Assembly: GCA_963806635.1 (NCBI GenBank)
Contig: CAWDZA010000015.1
Span: forward strand, 682,001 to 746,000
Length of the DNA: 64,000 nt
Source: CAVVEQ01 sp963806635
Lineage (GTDB): Bacteria; Chloroflexota; Anaerolineae; Anaerolineales; Anaerolineaceae
Direction: 5' to 3'
Shown: in pieces, positions 18,559 to 27,685 of the stretch
How positions within the stretch are numbered: the first letter of the stretch is position 1
How the letters are laid out: every line of letters starts with the position of its first letter
Position numbers and translations under genes: made by a program
The notes under the pieces: generated by a model
Told to the model about the DNA's origin: nothing
What the model saw: only the letters and a program-made list of their open reading frames with translations
The model's database searches: none

Positions 18559-19836
18559 ATGGAAACATTTGGTGTTAATTCCGAAGTTGGAAAGTTAAAG
18601 AAAGTCATTGTTCATCGACCTGATCTCAGCTTGATGCGCCTGACCCCTTCAAACCATGACGAACTGCTTTTCGATGACGTGCTGTGGGTGGAACGTGCCC
18701 AATGGGAACACGATCAATTCGTAAAGGCCATGCGCGATCGTGGAATCAAAGTTTTTTACCACCTGGACCTGCTGGGAGAAGCTCTGGCAGCCAGCGAGCA
18801 GGCACGCAAAGATGTAATTTCGATGGTCGCATCGGAATATACCGTCGGTTGGTCTTTGGTGGATGAAGTTCGCGATTTCCTAGGCAAACTTTCCCCGGAT
18901 GTGCTTGCCAAACATCTTGTTGGCGGATTGACGGTTGGCGAAATGGTGGAAAAGGGATTTGACCTGGCAGCATTCAGTAAGATCTCGTTAGGGGCTGCCG
19001 CCGCCCAGGAAGATCTGGGTTACTTTGTGATTCCTCCAGTACCCAATTCCTTATTCCAACGGGATCCCTCTTGCTGGATCTACAACGGCGTCACAGTCAA
19101 TCCCATGTACTGGCCAGCCAGGCGCAGAGAAGCTTTAAACATGCTGACCATATACCGGTATCACCCCATGTTTCAGGATGCCGGGTTTGAATTCTGGTAC
19201 CCGGAACAAAATTACGATGGCAGTTTTACGACTGCCGGAGATTTTGGGAAGGCATCCCTCGAAGGTGGCGATGTGCAACCGATAGGTTACGGGACAGTTG
19301 CAATCGGGATGAGCGAGCGGACCCAGGGAAGAATGATCGAGCTTGTTGCCAAAGCGTTGTTTGAAAAGGGAGGCGCAGAACGGGTAATTGTAGCCATGAT
19401 GACGAAAGACCGCGCTCACATGCACCTGGATACAGTTTTCACATTGCTCGATCGAGATAAAGCAACCGCGTATCCGAAGGTGGTGAACAATATCCAGGCA
19501 GTCAGCCTGCGACCCGGGAAGAAACCGGGTGACTTCGTGGTCACGAAGGAAAGAAGTTTCATAGATGCTGTGACAGATGCATTGAAGCTCAAGAAACTCA
19601 CAATCGTAGAAACTGGCGGTGACGATTATCAGGCCCAGCGCGAACAATGGGACGATGCCAACAATACAGTTGCTTTAGAGCCAGGTGTTGTCGTCTCCTA
19701 CGAGCGAAACACCTACACCATAGCGAAAATGCGCGAAGCCGGTGTGGAAGTCGTGACGATCGCTGGCTTTGAACTCGGAAAAGGTCGAGGCGGTGGCCAC
19801 TGCATGACCTGTCCAATTGAAAGAGATGGCTTGTAA
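18559..19836 (+). CDS. arcA: arginine deiminase
   Basis: The 425-residue protein shows the amidinotransferase-like fold motifs of ArcA: NSEVGKLKKVIVHRP, NSLFQRDPSCWI, EGGDV, the catalytic His in HMHLDTVFTLLDRD, and the nucleophile Cys415 in GGGHCMTCPI. It hydrolyses arginine to citrulline and ammonia. ATG 18559 is preferred over the TTG at 18541, which lies in the AAAGGA ribosome site. With the exchanger and arcB it makes an arginine-fermentation set, but carbamate kinase (arcC), the ATP-producing step, is not in the window. A strong hairpin follows. Confidence 0.95.
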   Translation: METFGVNSEVGKLKKVIVHRPDLSLMRLTPSNHDELLFDDVLWVERAQWEHDQFVKAMRDRGIKVFYHLDLLGEALAASEQARKDVISMVASEYTVGWSLVDEVRDFLGKLSPDVLAKHLVGGLTVGEMVEKGFDLAAFSKISLGAAAAQEDLGYFVIPPVPNSLFQRDPSCWIYNGVTVNPMYWPARRREALNMLTIYRYHPMFQDAGFEFWYPEQNYDGSFTTAGDFGKASLEGGDVQPIGYGTVAIGMSERTQGRMIELVAKALFEKGGAERVIVAMMTKDRAHMHLDTVFTLLDRDKATAYPKVVNNIQAVSLRPGKKPGDFVVTKERSFIDAVTDALKLKKLTIVETGGDDYQAQREQWDDANNTVALEPGVVVSYERNTYTIAKMREAGVEVVTIAGFELGKGRGGGHCMTCPIERDGL

Positions 19837-19880
19837 ATTAGATAATTCTTTATCGGTAAAATATATTAATAGGTTACTTT

Positions 19881-19919
19881 CCTTTGGTGTGAGTATCCAA
19901 GCAAAACTCACACCAAAGG
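19881..19919 (+). terminator. strong hairpin after arcA
   Basis: A perfect 14-base inverted repeat (CCTTTGGTGTGAGT at 19881-19894, complement at 19906-19919) with an 11-base loop lies between arcA and the ZIP gene. No T-run follows directly, so it may be a terminator, a transcript-stabilising hairpin or a protein site. Confidence 0.6.
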
Positions 19920-19956
19920 TACAGCCTGTACGACATAATTTTTTTGGAGAACCTAA

Positions 19957-20676
19957 TTGATTTACGCTGTATTGTGGGGTGGGCTGGCTGCTAGCGCCTT
20001 AATTGCAGGTTACTTCATGGCGAGACGCGGGTTGCCTAAAATGGTCACAGGTTTGATCATGGGAATCGGTGCAGGAGCGTTAATTAGTGCCATTGCTTAT
20101 GAGCTGGTTCCCGAAACGGCGCTCGATAAATGGGGCATGGGATTGGTGTTCGCTCTGGGCGCACTGACTTTTTTCTTTGGGGATTGGCTGATCGATCGAA
20201 GAGGCGGCGCAAACCGGAAGGGAATTTCTGTCAGCAAGGATTCTGGTTCTGGAGCAGCTATTTTCATTGGTACCCTTCTGGATGCCATTCCTGAATCCAT
20301 CATCTTAGGAATGAGTGTTGCTCTCGGTGGTGTGATCAATATTGCCATCCTGTCAGCCGTCTTTATATCCAATTTACCGGAAGGAGCAGCGGGTACCATT
20401 AATCTGAAATCAGCCGGGTATTCACAAAAACGAATCTTCTGGATGTGGATGATCCTGGTGATATCTTCAGCTTTTTGTGCCGGGTTAGGGTACTACTTGA
20501 TCAACAATGCACCAGGGGCAGATGGAAAATATGCCCAGGCGTTTGCAGCAGGCGCGATGTTAACCATGCTTACGGATGCAATGATACCGGAAGCATTTGA
20601 GCATGGAGGCATGTTCACCGGTCTTTTCACCGTGATGGGATTCCTGCTGGCGGCGGTTTTATCAATCGCTCAATAG
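19957..20676 (+). CDS. ZIP family metal transporter
   Basis: The 239-residue protein has about seven or eight membrane segments with the ZIP pattern. A short loop with ARRGLPK, then LISAIAYELVPETAL, DAIPESIILGMSV and SNLPEGAAGT stand where classical members carry His-rich metal ligands in TM2, TM4 and TM5. Most of those histidines are replaced (Glu, Asp, Ser/Asn), which marks a divergent subgroup, so the metal is uncertain. It starts at TTG 19957, seven bases after GGAG. It is on the same strand as the arginine genes but beyond the hairpin. Confidence 0.78.
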   Translation: MIYAVLWGGLAASALIAGYFMARRGLPKMVTGLIMGIGAGALISAIAYELVPETALDKWGMGLVFALGALTFFFGDWLIDRRGGANRKGISVSKDSGSGAAIFIGTLLDAIPESIILGMSVALGGVINIAILSAVFISNLPEGAAGTINLKSAGYSQKRIFWMWMILVISSAFCAGLGYYLINNAPGADGKYAQAFAAGAMLTMLTDAMIPEAFEHGGMFTGLFTVMGFLLAAVLSIAQ

Positions 20677-20760
20677 GTATATTTATCAAAAAAAAACATA
20701 ATAATGATCCCTCATATAGGCGATTGAAAATGAGAAATGAACACTGGAAAGGAGGCTGTC

Positions 20761-20832
20761 ATGTCCAAAGATAAAGATAAGAAATCAAAGAAGAAAGATA
20801 AGAAGGAGAAAAAAGATAAGAAGAAAAAATAG
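20761..20832 (+). CDS. lysine-rich micro-ORF (23 aa)
   Basis: A 23-residue frame made almost only of Lys, Asp, Glu and Ser (16 Lys) follows a very good AAAGGAGG site with five-base spacing. It lies 59 bases before the PPK2 gene, whose product also begins with a similar Lys-rich stretch. It may be a real small basic peptide or a leader ORF; alternatively it may be low-complexity noise. Its ribosome site is the best argument for translation. Confidence 0.45.
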   Translation: MSKDKDKKSKKKDKKEKKDKKKK

Positions 20833-20891
20833 GGAAAATTGATTCCTATTCGTGATCAAGATTTGTTCGTTTATCAAGGATCGAGGCACCT

Positions 20892-21773
20892 ATGGCTAAA
20901 GATAAAAAGAAGAAAAAGAACGGAAAAGAAAAGAAGTTGGATGCGGCGCAAATTGATGTTTCCAGTTTATCAGAAGGAAACATCCCCAGTGAGCCGCTGC
21001 AAAAAATGAAGAAGAAAGATTTTGAAAAAGAACTAGAACCACTTCAGGTTGAACTGGTTAAGCTTCAGGAGTGGGTAAAAGCCACTGGTGCCAAGATCTG
21101 CGTGATATTCGAAGGCCGGGATACTGCAGGCAAAGGGGGTGTCATTCGGTCTATCACGGAGAGGGTTAGCCCTCGTGTTTTCAGGGTGGTCGCCCTGACC
21201 GCACCCACGGAACGAGAGAAATCGCAGATGTATTTCCAACGGTATATGGTGCACCTGCCTGCAGCAGGTGAGGTTGTCCTTTTTGACCGGAGTTGGTACA
21301 ACCGCGCTGGTGTGGAGCGCGTGATGGGTTTTACCCCCAAAGATCAGGTCGAAAGATTCTTGAAATATACCCCTCCGGCGGAGCGGATCATCAGCGAATC
21401 CGGGATCATCCTTATCAAGTATTGGTTGGAAGTGAGCATGGAAGAGCAAGCGAAACGATTTGCAGAACGCAATGAGGATTACAAGAAGATTTGGAAACTC
21501 AGTCCAATGGATCTGGAGGCTCAAGCCCGCTGGTATGATTATTCAAGAGCCAGGGATGCCATGTTCGCAGCCACGGATACCCCAGAAAATCCCTGGTACG
21601 TGGTTGATTCGAATGACCAGCGAAGAGGCCGCCTTAATTGCATTGCGCATCTTCTCAGCCTGATTCCCTATGAAGAAGTACCCCACGAAAAGATCAAGTT
21701 CCCGAAAAAGCAATCCAAAGGTAAATATGTAGAACCGGATTACCCATATAAACGGGTACCCGCGAAATATTAA
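20892..21773 (+). CDS. ppk2: polyphosphate kinase 2
   Basis: The 293-residue protein has the PPK2 P-loop core: Walker A FEGRDTAGKGG at about 74-84, lid-region SPRVFRVVALTAPTEREK, Walker B-like VVLFDRSWYNRAGVE, and EVSMEEQAKRF...WKLSPMDLEA. PPK2 enzymes transfer phosphate between polyphosphate and nucleotides, commonly making ATP from ADP. The N-terminal 15 residues are Lys-rich (MAKDKKKKKNGKEKK), like the micro-ORF just upstream. A P-type ATPase gene follows after 16 bases, so the two are probably co-transcribed. Confidence 0.94.
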   Translation: MAKDKKKKKNGKEKKLDAAQIDVSSLSEGNIPSEPLQKMKKKDFEKELEPLQVELVKLQEWVKATGAKICVIFEGRDTAGKGGVIRSITERVSPRVFRVVALTAPTEREKSQMYFQRYMVHLPAAGEVVLFDRSWYNRAGVERVMGFTPKDQVERFLKYTPPAERIISESGIILIKYWLEVSMEEQAKRFAERNEDYKKIWKLSPMDLEAQARWYDYSRARDAMFAATDTPENPWYVVDSNDQRRGRLNCIAHLLSLIPYEEVPHEKIKFPKKQSKGKYVEPDYPYKRVPAKY

Positions 21774-21789
21774 AAAGAAAGGAGAGATT

Positions 21790-24517
21790 ATGGCTGAAAA
21801 TAATGAACAACAAAAATGGTACGGCTTGACCGCTGAAGAAGTTGCGGCGAATCTTAAAGTCGATCCAAAGATGGGTCTTAGCAGCGCGGAAGCTGAAGCC
21901 AGGTTGAAAACATACGGCCCAAATCAACTTGCAGAAAAGAAGAAGGAACCAGGCTGGCAAGCATTTCTGCGCCAGTATAGGGATTTCATGCAGATCCTTT
22001 TATTGGGTGCGGCTATTGTAAATCAAATCTTCACCGGTGCAACCAATACTACAGTGATGCTCGTGCTTCTAACCATTTTTAATGCAATATTAGGGTTGCG
22101 GGGAGAATCCAAAGCAGAAGCGAGCCTAACAGCATTAGCAAAGACGATGAAGAGTATTACCCGAGTGAGACGGGATGGAGAAGCAAAGGAGGTGGAAGCC
22201 GAAACTATCGTTCCCGGTGATATTGTCCTAATGGAAGCTGGCAATATGGTTCCAGCTGACGGCCGCCTATTTGTTGCTGCCACAATGGAGATCGAGGAAG
22301 CTGCTCTCACCGGTGAAAGTGTAGCCACTTTAAAGGACACAGGCGCAATTGCTAAACCTGAAGTTCCTCTGGGAGACCGGATCAATATGGCTTTCATGAA
22401 CACTTCGGTAACCAGAGGTCGCGGTGAAATGATCGTTACGACCACCGGCATGAACACCGAAATGGGTCATATTGCGGATCTGCTGAACAAAACCGAAGCG
22501 GATAAAACTCCTCTGCAAAAACAATTAGACCGGTTGACCATCATTATCGCAGGCCTGGCAGGAATCGCGTTCGTGATCATGATCGTCCTTGGCCTACAGA
22601 ATGGCCAATCATTTGACACGATATTTATCGCCGGTATCGCACTTGCTGTATCAGCTATTCCTACTGGTCTTCCTGCAGTCGTAACCACAATGTACTCAAT
22701 GGGAACAAGAGCGCTAGCGGAACAGAACGCGATTGTGAAAAGGCTACCCTCTGTAGAAACATTGGGTTCTGTTTCAGCTATATGTTCAGATAAAACTGGA
22801 ACGCTGACTTTAAATAAAATGACCGCTAGGGAGTTCTATATTCCCGGCCAGAATCATTACAAGGTTACTGGAGAGGGCTACAGTATTAAAGGTCAATTAC
22901 TTCATGATGGGGGAGCAAAGATCGATCTTGATGAGATCATGCTCCCAATGGCACTTTGCACGGATGCTAGATTGGATGGGGAAGCTCTTATTGGCGATCC
23001 AACTGAAGGTGCTTTAATCGTTCTCGCTGCCAAAGGAGGCATTGACCTCGAAGGCGCCAAGAAACAATATCCTCGTGTTGCGGAAGTGCCATTTGATAGT
23101 GAATATAAATTTATGGCCACATTCCATAATATGACCAATGCTAAAGGAAAACCTGTTATTCGATGTTTTGTTAAAGGTGCTCCTGATGTATTGATCGCTA
23201 GAACCGGATCCTATTGGCTGCCAGGCGGAGAAGTCAAACCTCTCGTAGAAGGTAATAAGCAAATTGGATTGGATAGTCAACGAAAAAATCGCAAAATCCG
23301 GTGAACGTGTTATGGTTGTTGCGCGCCGTGATTTTGAACCTTCCAGCTTCGATCCAAAAGCAAAATTAATTGACCTGGTAAAGGACCTGACCATACTTGC
23401 GATGGTTGGTATCGTTGACCCTCCGAGAGCGGAAGCAAAGGACGCTATTGCCAAATGCCACAGCGCCGGCATACAGGTTCGAATGATCACCGGCGACCAT
23501 GCTGTTACCGCGGCTGCGATTGGCCAGGAGCTGGGAATCGTTGGGAGAGCAATGACCGGGGCAGAATTCGCAGCCATTCCGGATGATGAATTAATGCAAC
23601 AGTTAGATGAAATTGGTGTTGTTGCCCGGGTTGCGCCTGAGGACAAAATTAGGCTGGTGAATCTATTACAGCGAAAAGAGAATATCGTTGCCATGACAGG
23701 AGACGGTGTTAATGACGCTCCTGCGTTGAAAAAGGCCGATATTGGCGTGGCGATGGGCATTACAGGTACCGAAGTTTCCAAAGGTGCTGCAGTAATGATC
23801 CTGACGGATGATAATTTTGCGACGATCGTGAAAGCCGTGGAGTATGGACGCCACATCTATAACAATCTGTTCAATTACGTCCGATACCAAATGGCTCAGC
23901 TATCAGCCTTTATTATCAGTTATCTTCTGGCTGCCTACTTTGTTGTTCTCGGTGGTCAACCCTTCACTCCCTTTGTGGTCATTTTCCTGAACTTCCTGAT
24001 CACAGTGCCTGTAGCCGTTGCGCTCGGTTTTGATAAACCTGCCCCAGACTTGATGGAACATACTCCTCGACCTTTGAAGCAACCGATTCTCAAAACATCT
24101 CAATGGATACGGATAGGATTAATCGGATTGCTAACTGCAATAGCGGTTGTCTACGTGGAATATGTATATCAAGGAATAGACCATGTCCTTGCAGCAACCA
24201 TGGGTTTTGTCGTTTTCGGTTTGATGAGCGTTTCAATGGGTTTGAGTGCCCGTAGTGAATCAAAAACGGCTTTCAATCGAGATATCTTCAACGATAGAAA
24301 CCAACTTTTATATTATGGAATTGCTATCGGTGTGACTTACCTATCAACGGAGTTAGGATTCCTGCAAAAAATGTTAGGTCTGACATCTCTTCAAAGAAGT
24401 GAATGGTGGATCTGCATAGGATTCGCATTTGGTCTTCTTCTTTTTGATGAATTGATCAAAGTTTTTTTGCGAAGAAGAAGCAACCGTAAGGCTAACCAAG
24501 TAGTGCAGTTTTCGTAA
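21790..24517 (+). pseudogene. P2-type cation-transporting ATPase, one-base frameshift
   Basis: Two frames together encode a full P-type ATPase of about 908 residues. It has an N-terminal cation_ATPase_N domain, LTGES, the phosphorylation site CSDKTGTLTLNK, an ATP-binding domain (FVKGAPD), and TGDGVNDAPALKKADIGVAMG. The break is at 23264-23270: dropping one T of ATTGG restores ...GNKQMDWIVNEKIA. Ion-binding positions differ from Ca2+ pumps: TM4 has IPTGLP instead of IPEGLP, and the TM6 segment NFLITVPVA lacks the usual Asp. The transported ion is therefore unknown. The start is ATG 21790 with an AGGAGAG site. The frameshift may be a sequencing error. Confidence 0.85.
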
Positions 24518-24541
24518 ATAAATCGAATAATTTAAAATGAT

Positions 24542-24579
24542 TTCAGTTCTCCGGGGAGTAATTACCTCGGAGAACTGAA
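24542..24579 (+). terminator. hairpin terminator after the P-type ATPase
   Basis: A 15-base stem (TTCAGTTCTCCGGGG, 24542-24556, with 24565-24579, one G-T pair) and an eight-base loop lie 25 bases past the stop codon. Moderately T-rich sequence follows. It separates this gene from the atpD promoter region. Confidence 0.7.
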
Positions 24580-24647
24580 TATCTATTACTCTTTGAGGAA
24601 GAATATTTATAATCTTTGAGAAATGGAAAGACAAATTCTCTATAAGG

Positions 24648-24671
24648 TATAATCGCTTCGTTCGATATAAT
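24648..24671 (+). promoter_or_regulatory. two TATAAT boxes upstream of atpD
   Basis: Perfect TATAAT hexamers lie at 24648-24653 and 24666-24671, 70-95 bases before the atpD ATG. No convincing -35 boxes are visible. They suggest that atpD-atpC-mreB have their own promoter. Confidence 0.35.
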
Positions 24672-24741
24672 TACCTTTACTGTTAGATCATTTTTATACT
24701 TTTCCTTTTTCGCAGACATTATCACACCAGGATAGGAAATA

Positions 24742-26142
24742 ATGGGACGAGAACTAAACCAGGGAACCATACACCAAATATTTGGAAGTGTTGTCGATAT
24801 CACATTTGATGAAAAGAACATTCCATCGATCTTTGAAGCGCTGGAGGTAGTCGTTTCAGGGGATGATAAACTGGTTTTTGAAGTTCAGGAGCAAAGAGAA
24901 AACAATATTGTTCGCTGCATCGCCATGGGAACCACAGATGGTTTACAGAGGGATCTTCCAGTAAACAGGACGTTCGCACCCATTAAGGTCCCGGTTGGTG
25001 ATGAGTGCCTGGGTCGAATTTTCAATGTTCTCGGTCAGCCGATCGACGGCAGGGGAGAAGTTCTCTCCTCTCAAAAATATTCCATTCATCGCCCGGCACC
25101 CGAATTTACCGAGCAATCGACAAAAACCGAGATGTTCGAGACCGGTCTTAAAGTGATCGACCTGATCGCTCCTTTTACCAAAGGAGGGAAGACTGGTATT
25201 TTTGGGGGAGCAGGTGTGGGAAAAACCGTTGTACTGATGGAAATGATCCGCAACATGGCTGCTGTCCACAAAGGTAAGTCTGTTTTCGCCGGAGTAGGAG
25301 AGCGAACAAGGGAAGGAACAGGGCTTGTCCGGGAGATGATGGAATCTGGAGTCATTAACGATACGGTGCTCGTTTATGGGCAAATGAATGAACCACCTGG
25401 CGTTAGGTTGAGGGTTGCGCTCACCGGGTTGACCATGGCAGAGTACTTCCGCGACCAGGGGTTGGATGTGCTTCTTTTTATAGATAATATCTTCCGGTTC
25501 ATGATGTCCGGAACGGAGGTTTCAGCGCTACTCGGTCATTTGCCCTCGGCGGTGGGTTACCAGCCCAATCTTTCATCTGAAATGGGTGAGTTGCAGGAGA
25601 GAATCACGTCCACCCTGAAGGGATCGATCACTTCTCTTCAGGCGGTTTATGTACCGGCAGATGATTATTCCGACCCCGCACCTGTCACCACCTTCGCACA
25701 TCTGGATGCCACCATCTCGCTAGAACGGTCGATTGCAGAAAAAGGGATTTACCCGGCTGTTGATCCGCTGAATTCCACCTCCCGCATCCTCGACCCGTTG
25801 ATCCTGGGGGAGGAGCATTGCGATACAGCCCGAGAGGTACAAAGAGTGCTTCAGCGATATAAAGATTTGCAGGATATCATTGCCATTCTGGGTATCGATG
25901 AGCTAAGCGAGGATGATAAAATCCTGGTGATGCGCGCCCGAAAGATCGAGAAATTCTTCTCCCAACCACAGTACGTGGCTGAAGTATTCAATGGTACACC
26001 GGGAAGATACGTTACCCTTTCCGAGACCATCGAAGGGTTTAAAGGATTGCTCTCAGGAAAGTACGATTCCCTACCTGAGCAGGCTTTCTACATGGTTGGG
26101 AATATCGATGAAGCGGTTGAAAAAGCGAAAACCCTGGCATAA
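24742..26142 (+). CDS. atpD: F0F1 ATP synthase subunit beta
   Basis: The 466-residue protein is F1 beta. It has Walker A GGAGVGKT near 155, the catalytic GVGERTREG, Walker B LLFIDNIFR, and a C-terminus LPEQAFYMVGNIDEAVEKAK. Beta carries the catalytic nucleotide site. The segment after DNIFR is divergent: FMMSGTEVSALLGHLPSAVGYQPNLSSEMG, where most bacteria have GRMPS and TLA/TEMG. Catalytic residues are kept, so activity is likely. It is split from atpA-atpG by 9.1 kb and followed by atpC after five bases. Confidence 0.97.
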   Translation: MGRELNQGTIHQIFGSVVDITFDEKNIPSIFEALEVVVSGDDKLVFEVQEQRENNIVRCIAMGTTDGLQRDLPVNRTFAPIKVPVGDECLGRIFNVLGQPIDGRGEVLSSQKYSIHRPAPEFTEQSTKTEMFETGLKVIDLIAPFTKGGKTGIFGGAGVGKTVVLMEMIRNMAAVHKGKSVFAGVGERTREGTGLVREMMESGVINDTVLVYGQMNEPPGVRLRVALTGLTMAEYFRDQGLDVLLFIDNIFRFMMSGTEVSALLGHLPSAVGYQPNLSSEMGELQERITSTLKGSITSLQAVYVPADDYSDPAPVTTFAHLDATISLERSIAEKGIYPAVDPLNSTSRILDPLILGEEHCDTAREVQRVLQRYKDLQDIIAILGIDELSEDDKILVMRARKIEKFFSQPQYVAEVFNGTPGRYVTLSETIEGFKGLLSGKYDSLPEQAFYMVGNIDEAVEKAKTLA

Positions 26143-26147
26143 TTTAT

Positions 26148-26576
26148 ATGACGATCAGGTGCAATATTATCTCTCAGGATCGGATCGTTTATCAGGGTGA
26201 TGCCCTGAGGGTGGATCTTCCCGGAGCTGATGGTGAGATGGGCATCCTCCCCAACCACGCCCCTTTATTGACGCTATTACAATTTGGCGTGATAAATGTG
26301 CAAACCATCAATGGAAATCTGCATTTCACTGTTGCAGGTGGGGTGGTTGAAGTACAGCCAGACGAGATCAATGTCCTGGCAGATTCAGCGGAAAATGTTG
26401 ATGATATCGATATTTCCCGGGCGCAGGCTGCCCAAGCCCGGGCTGAAGAGTTGATGAAAACCACACCTCAAATGGACGCAGAGCGATATGAAAGCCTGAA
26501 AGCCGCCCTAAAACGCTCGAATCTACGGATCGATGCGGCAAGGCGCTACCGGAAATCTCGAAATTTGGACCATTAA
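26148..26576 (+). CDS. atpC: F0F1 ATP synthase subunit epsilon
   Basis: The 142-residue protein starts MTIRCNIISQDRIVYQGDALRVDLPGADGEMGILPNHAPLLTLL, the standard epsilon N-terminal beta-sandwich. Its C-terminal helical hairpin (AQAARAEELMKTT...RYESLKAALKRSNLRIDAARRYR) can inhibit the enzyme. It links gamma to the c-ring and regulates ATP hydrolysis. It lies directly after atpD and before the MreB-like gene. Confidence 0.95.
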   Translation: MTIRCNIISQDRIVYQGDALRVDLPGADGEMGILPNHAPLLTLLQFGVINVQTINGNLHFTVAGGVVEVQPDEINVLADSAENVDDIDISRAQAAQARAEELMKTTPQMDAERYESLKAALKRSNLRIDAARRYRKSRNLDH

Positions 26577-26594
26577 TTACAGGACTTGAATAAA

Positions 26595-27605
26595 ATGCCC
26601 GGAGCTACAAGGGAATTAGGGATTGATCTTGGAACCAATAACATCGTCATCTCTGAAGGAGATCAGATCCTTCTTCAGGAACCGACGATCGTAGCGATCG
26701 TAAATGACGAAGCGAAACTAGTTGAATGGGGACAGAATGCCAAGGATATGGTGGGGCGCGTCCCGGAAAGCATCAGCGTTATCCGGCCCATGACCCACGG
26801 CGTGATCGCCGAATATGAGATCACCGAAACGCTCCTGGCTTATATTATTAAGAAGATTTGCGGCCGCATGTGGGTCTTTCGGCCCCGGCTCATGATCACC
26901 ATCCCATTTGGGATCACAAGCATAGAGCGGCGCGCAGTTCACGAAGCTGGTCTTGGAGCCGGAAGCCGGGAGGTGTATCTTATCCCCCAGCCATTGGCAG
27001 CAGCCATTGGTGTTGATCTGCCGATCTCCACACCGTCCGGCAATATGATCATCAGCCTCGGGGGGGGTGTCAACCAGGTGGCCGTTCTAGCATTAAACGA
27101 CATCATCACAGCCGAAACAGCCCGAACCGGCGGTACGCAATTTGATGAAGCCATCATTAGTTATATTCGGAAGAAGTTTGGAATCATTATTGCGCAACCG
27201 ACCGCTGAACAATTGAAGATCAAAATTGGCGCCGCGCTGCCTGAGATGGAGCCACAAACGGTTGAGGTACAGGGGCAGGATCAGGTTTCCGCGTTACCCA
27301 GACCCGTGATCGTTTCATCGGATGACATTATTGAAGCCCTGCAGGAGCCTTTGAATGACCTGGCTGGTCTGGCAAGAAGGGTTCTAGAAAAAACACCGCC
27401 TGAATTGATCTCAGATATCATTGATCGTGGTGTTGCCATCTGCGGTGGTGGATCTCAACTGCGTGGAATTGACAAATTTCTTACCAAATCGCTGGGAATC
27501 CCTGCGTATCTTGTGGATAATCCTATTACTTGCACCACGGAAGGGGCGAGCAAAGCCATTGGGATGCGGAATATTCTAAAAAGAAGTCTTCCAACCGCAT
27601 ATTAA
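26595..27605 (+). CDS. MreB-like actin homologue lacking catalytic residues
   Basis: The 336-residue protein aligns along its length with MreB: GIDLGTNN (phosphate 1), AIRP-like VIRPMTHGVIAEYE, IPFGITSIERRAV, TPPELISDIIDRG and CGGGSQLRGID. MreB filaments guide cell-wall synthesis at the inner membrane. Catalytic positions are changed: the EEP motif reads PQP (Gln132), and the DIGGGT motif reads SLGGGV (Ser154, Val159), losing the Asp and Glu needed for hydrolysis. It may therefore bind but not hydrolyse ATP. The start is taken at ATG 26595; a TTG at 26586 is also possible. It sits 18 bases after atpC, a position where mreB/mbl genes occur in other bacteria. Confidence 0.85.
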   Translation: MPGATRELGIDLGTNNIVISEGDQILLQEPTIVAIVNDEAKLVEWGQNAKDMVGRVPESISVIRPMTHGVIAEYEITETLLAYIIKKICGRMWVFRPRLMITIPFGITSIERRAVHEAGLGAGSREVYLIPQPLAAAIGVDLPISTPSGNMIISLGGGVNQVAVLALNDIITAETARTGGTQFDEAIISYIRKKFGIIIAQPTAEQLKIKIGAALPEMEPQTVEVQGQDQVSALPRPVIVSSDDIIEALQEPLNDLAGLARRVLEKTPPELISDIIDRGVAICGGGSQLRGIDKFLTKSLGIPAYLVDNPITCTTEGASKAIGMRNILKRSLPTAY

Positions 27606-27685
27606 TTGCATTAAAACAGGGTTTATAAAGTATTCCAAAGACTTGCGTATAGGTTAATCCAAGCTGCAATTCCCGATCGATTTAC

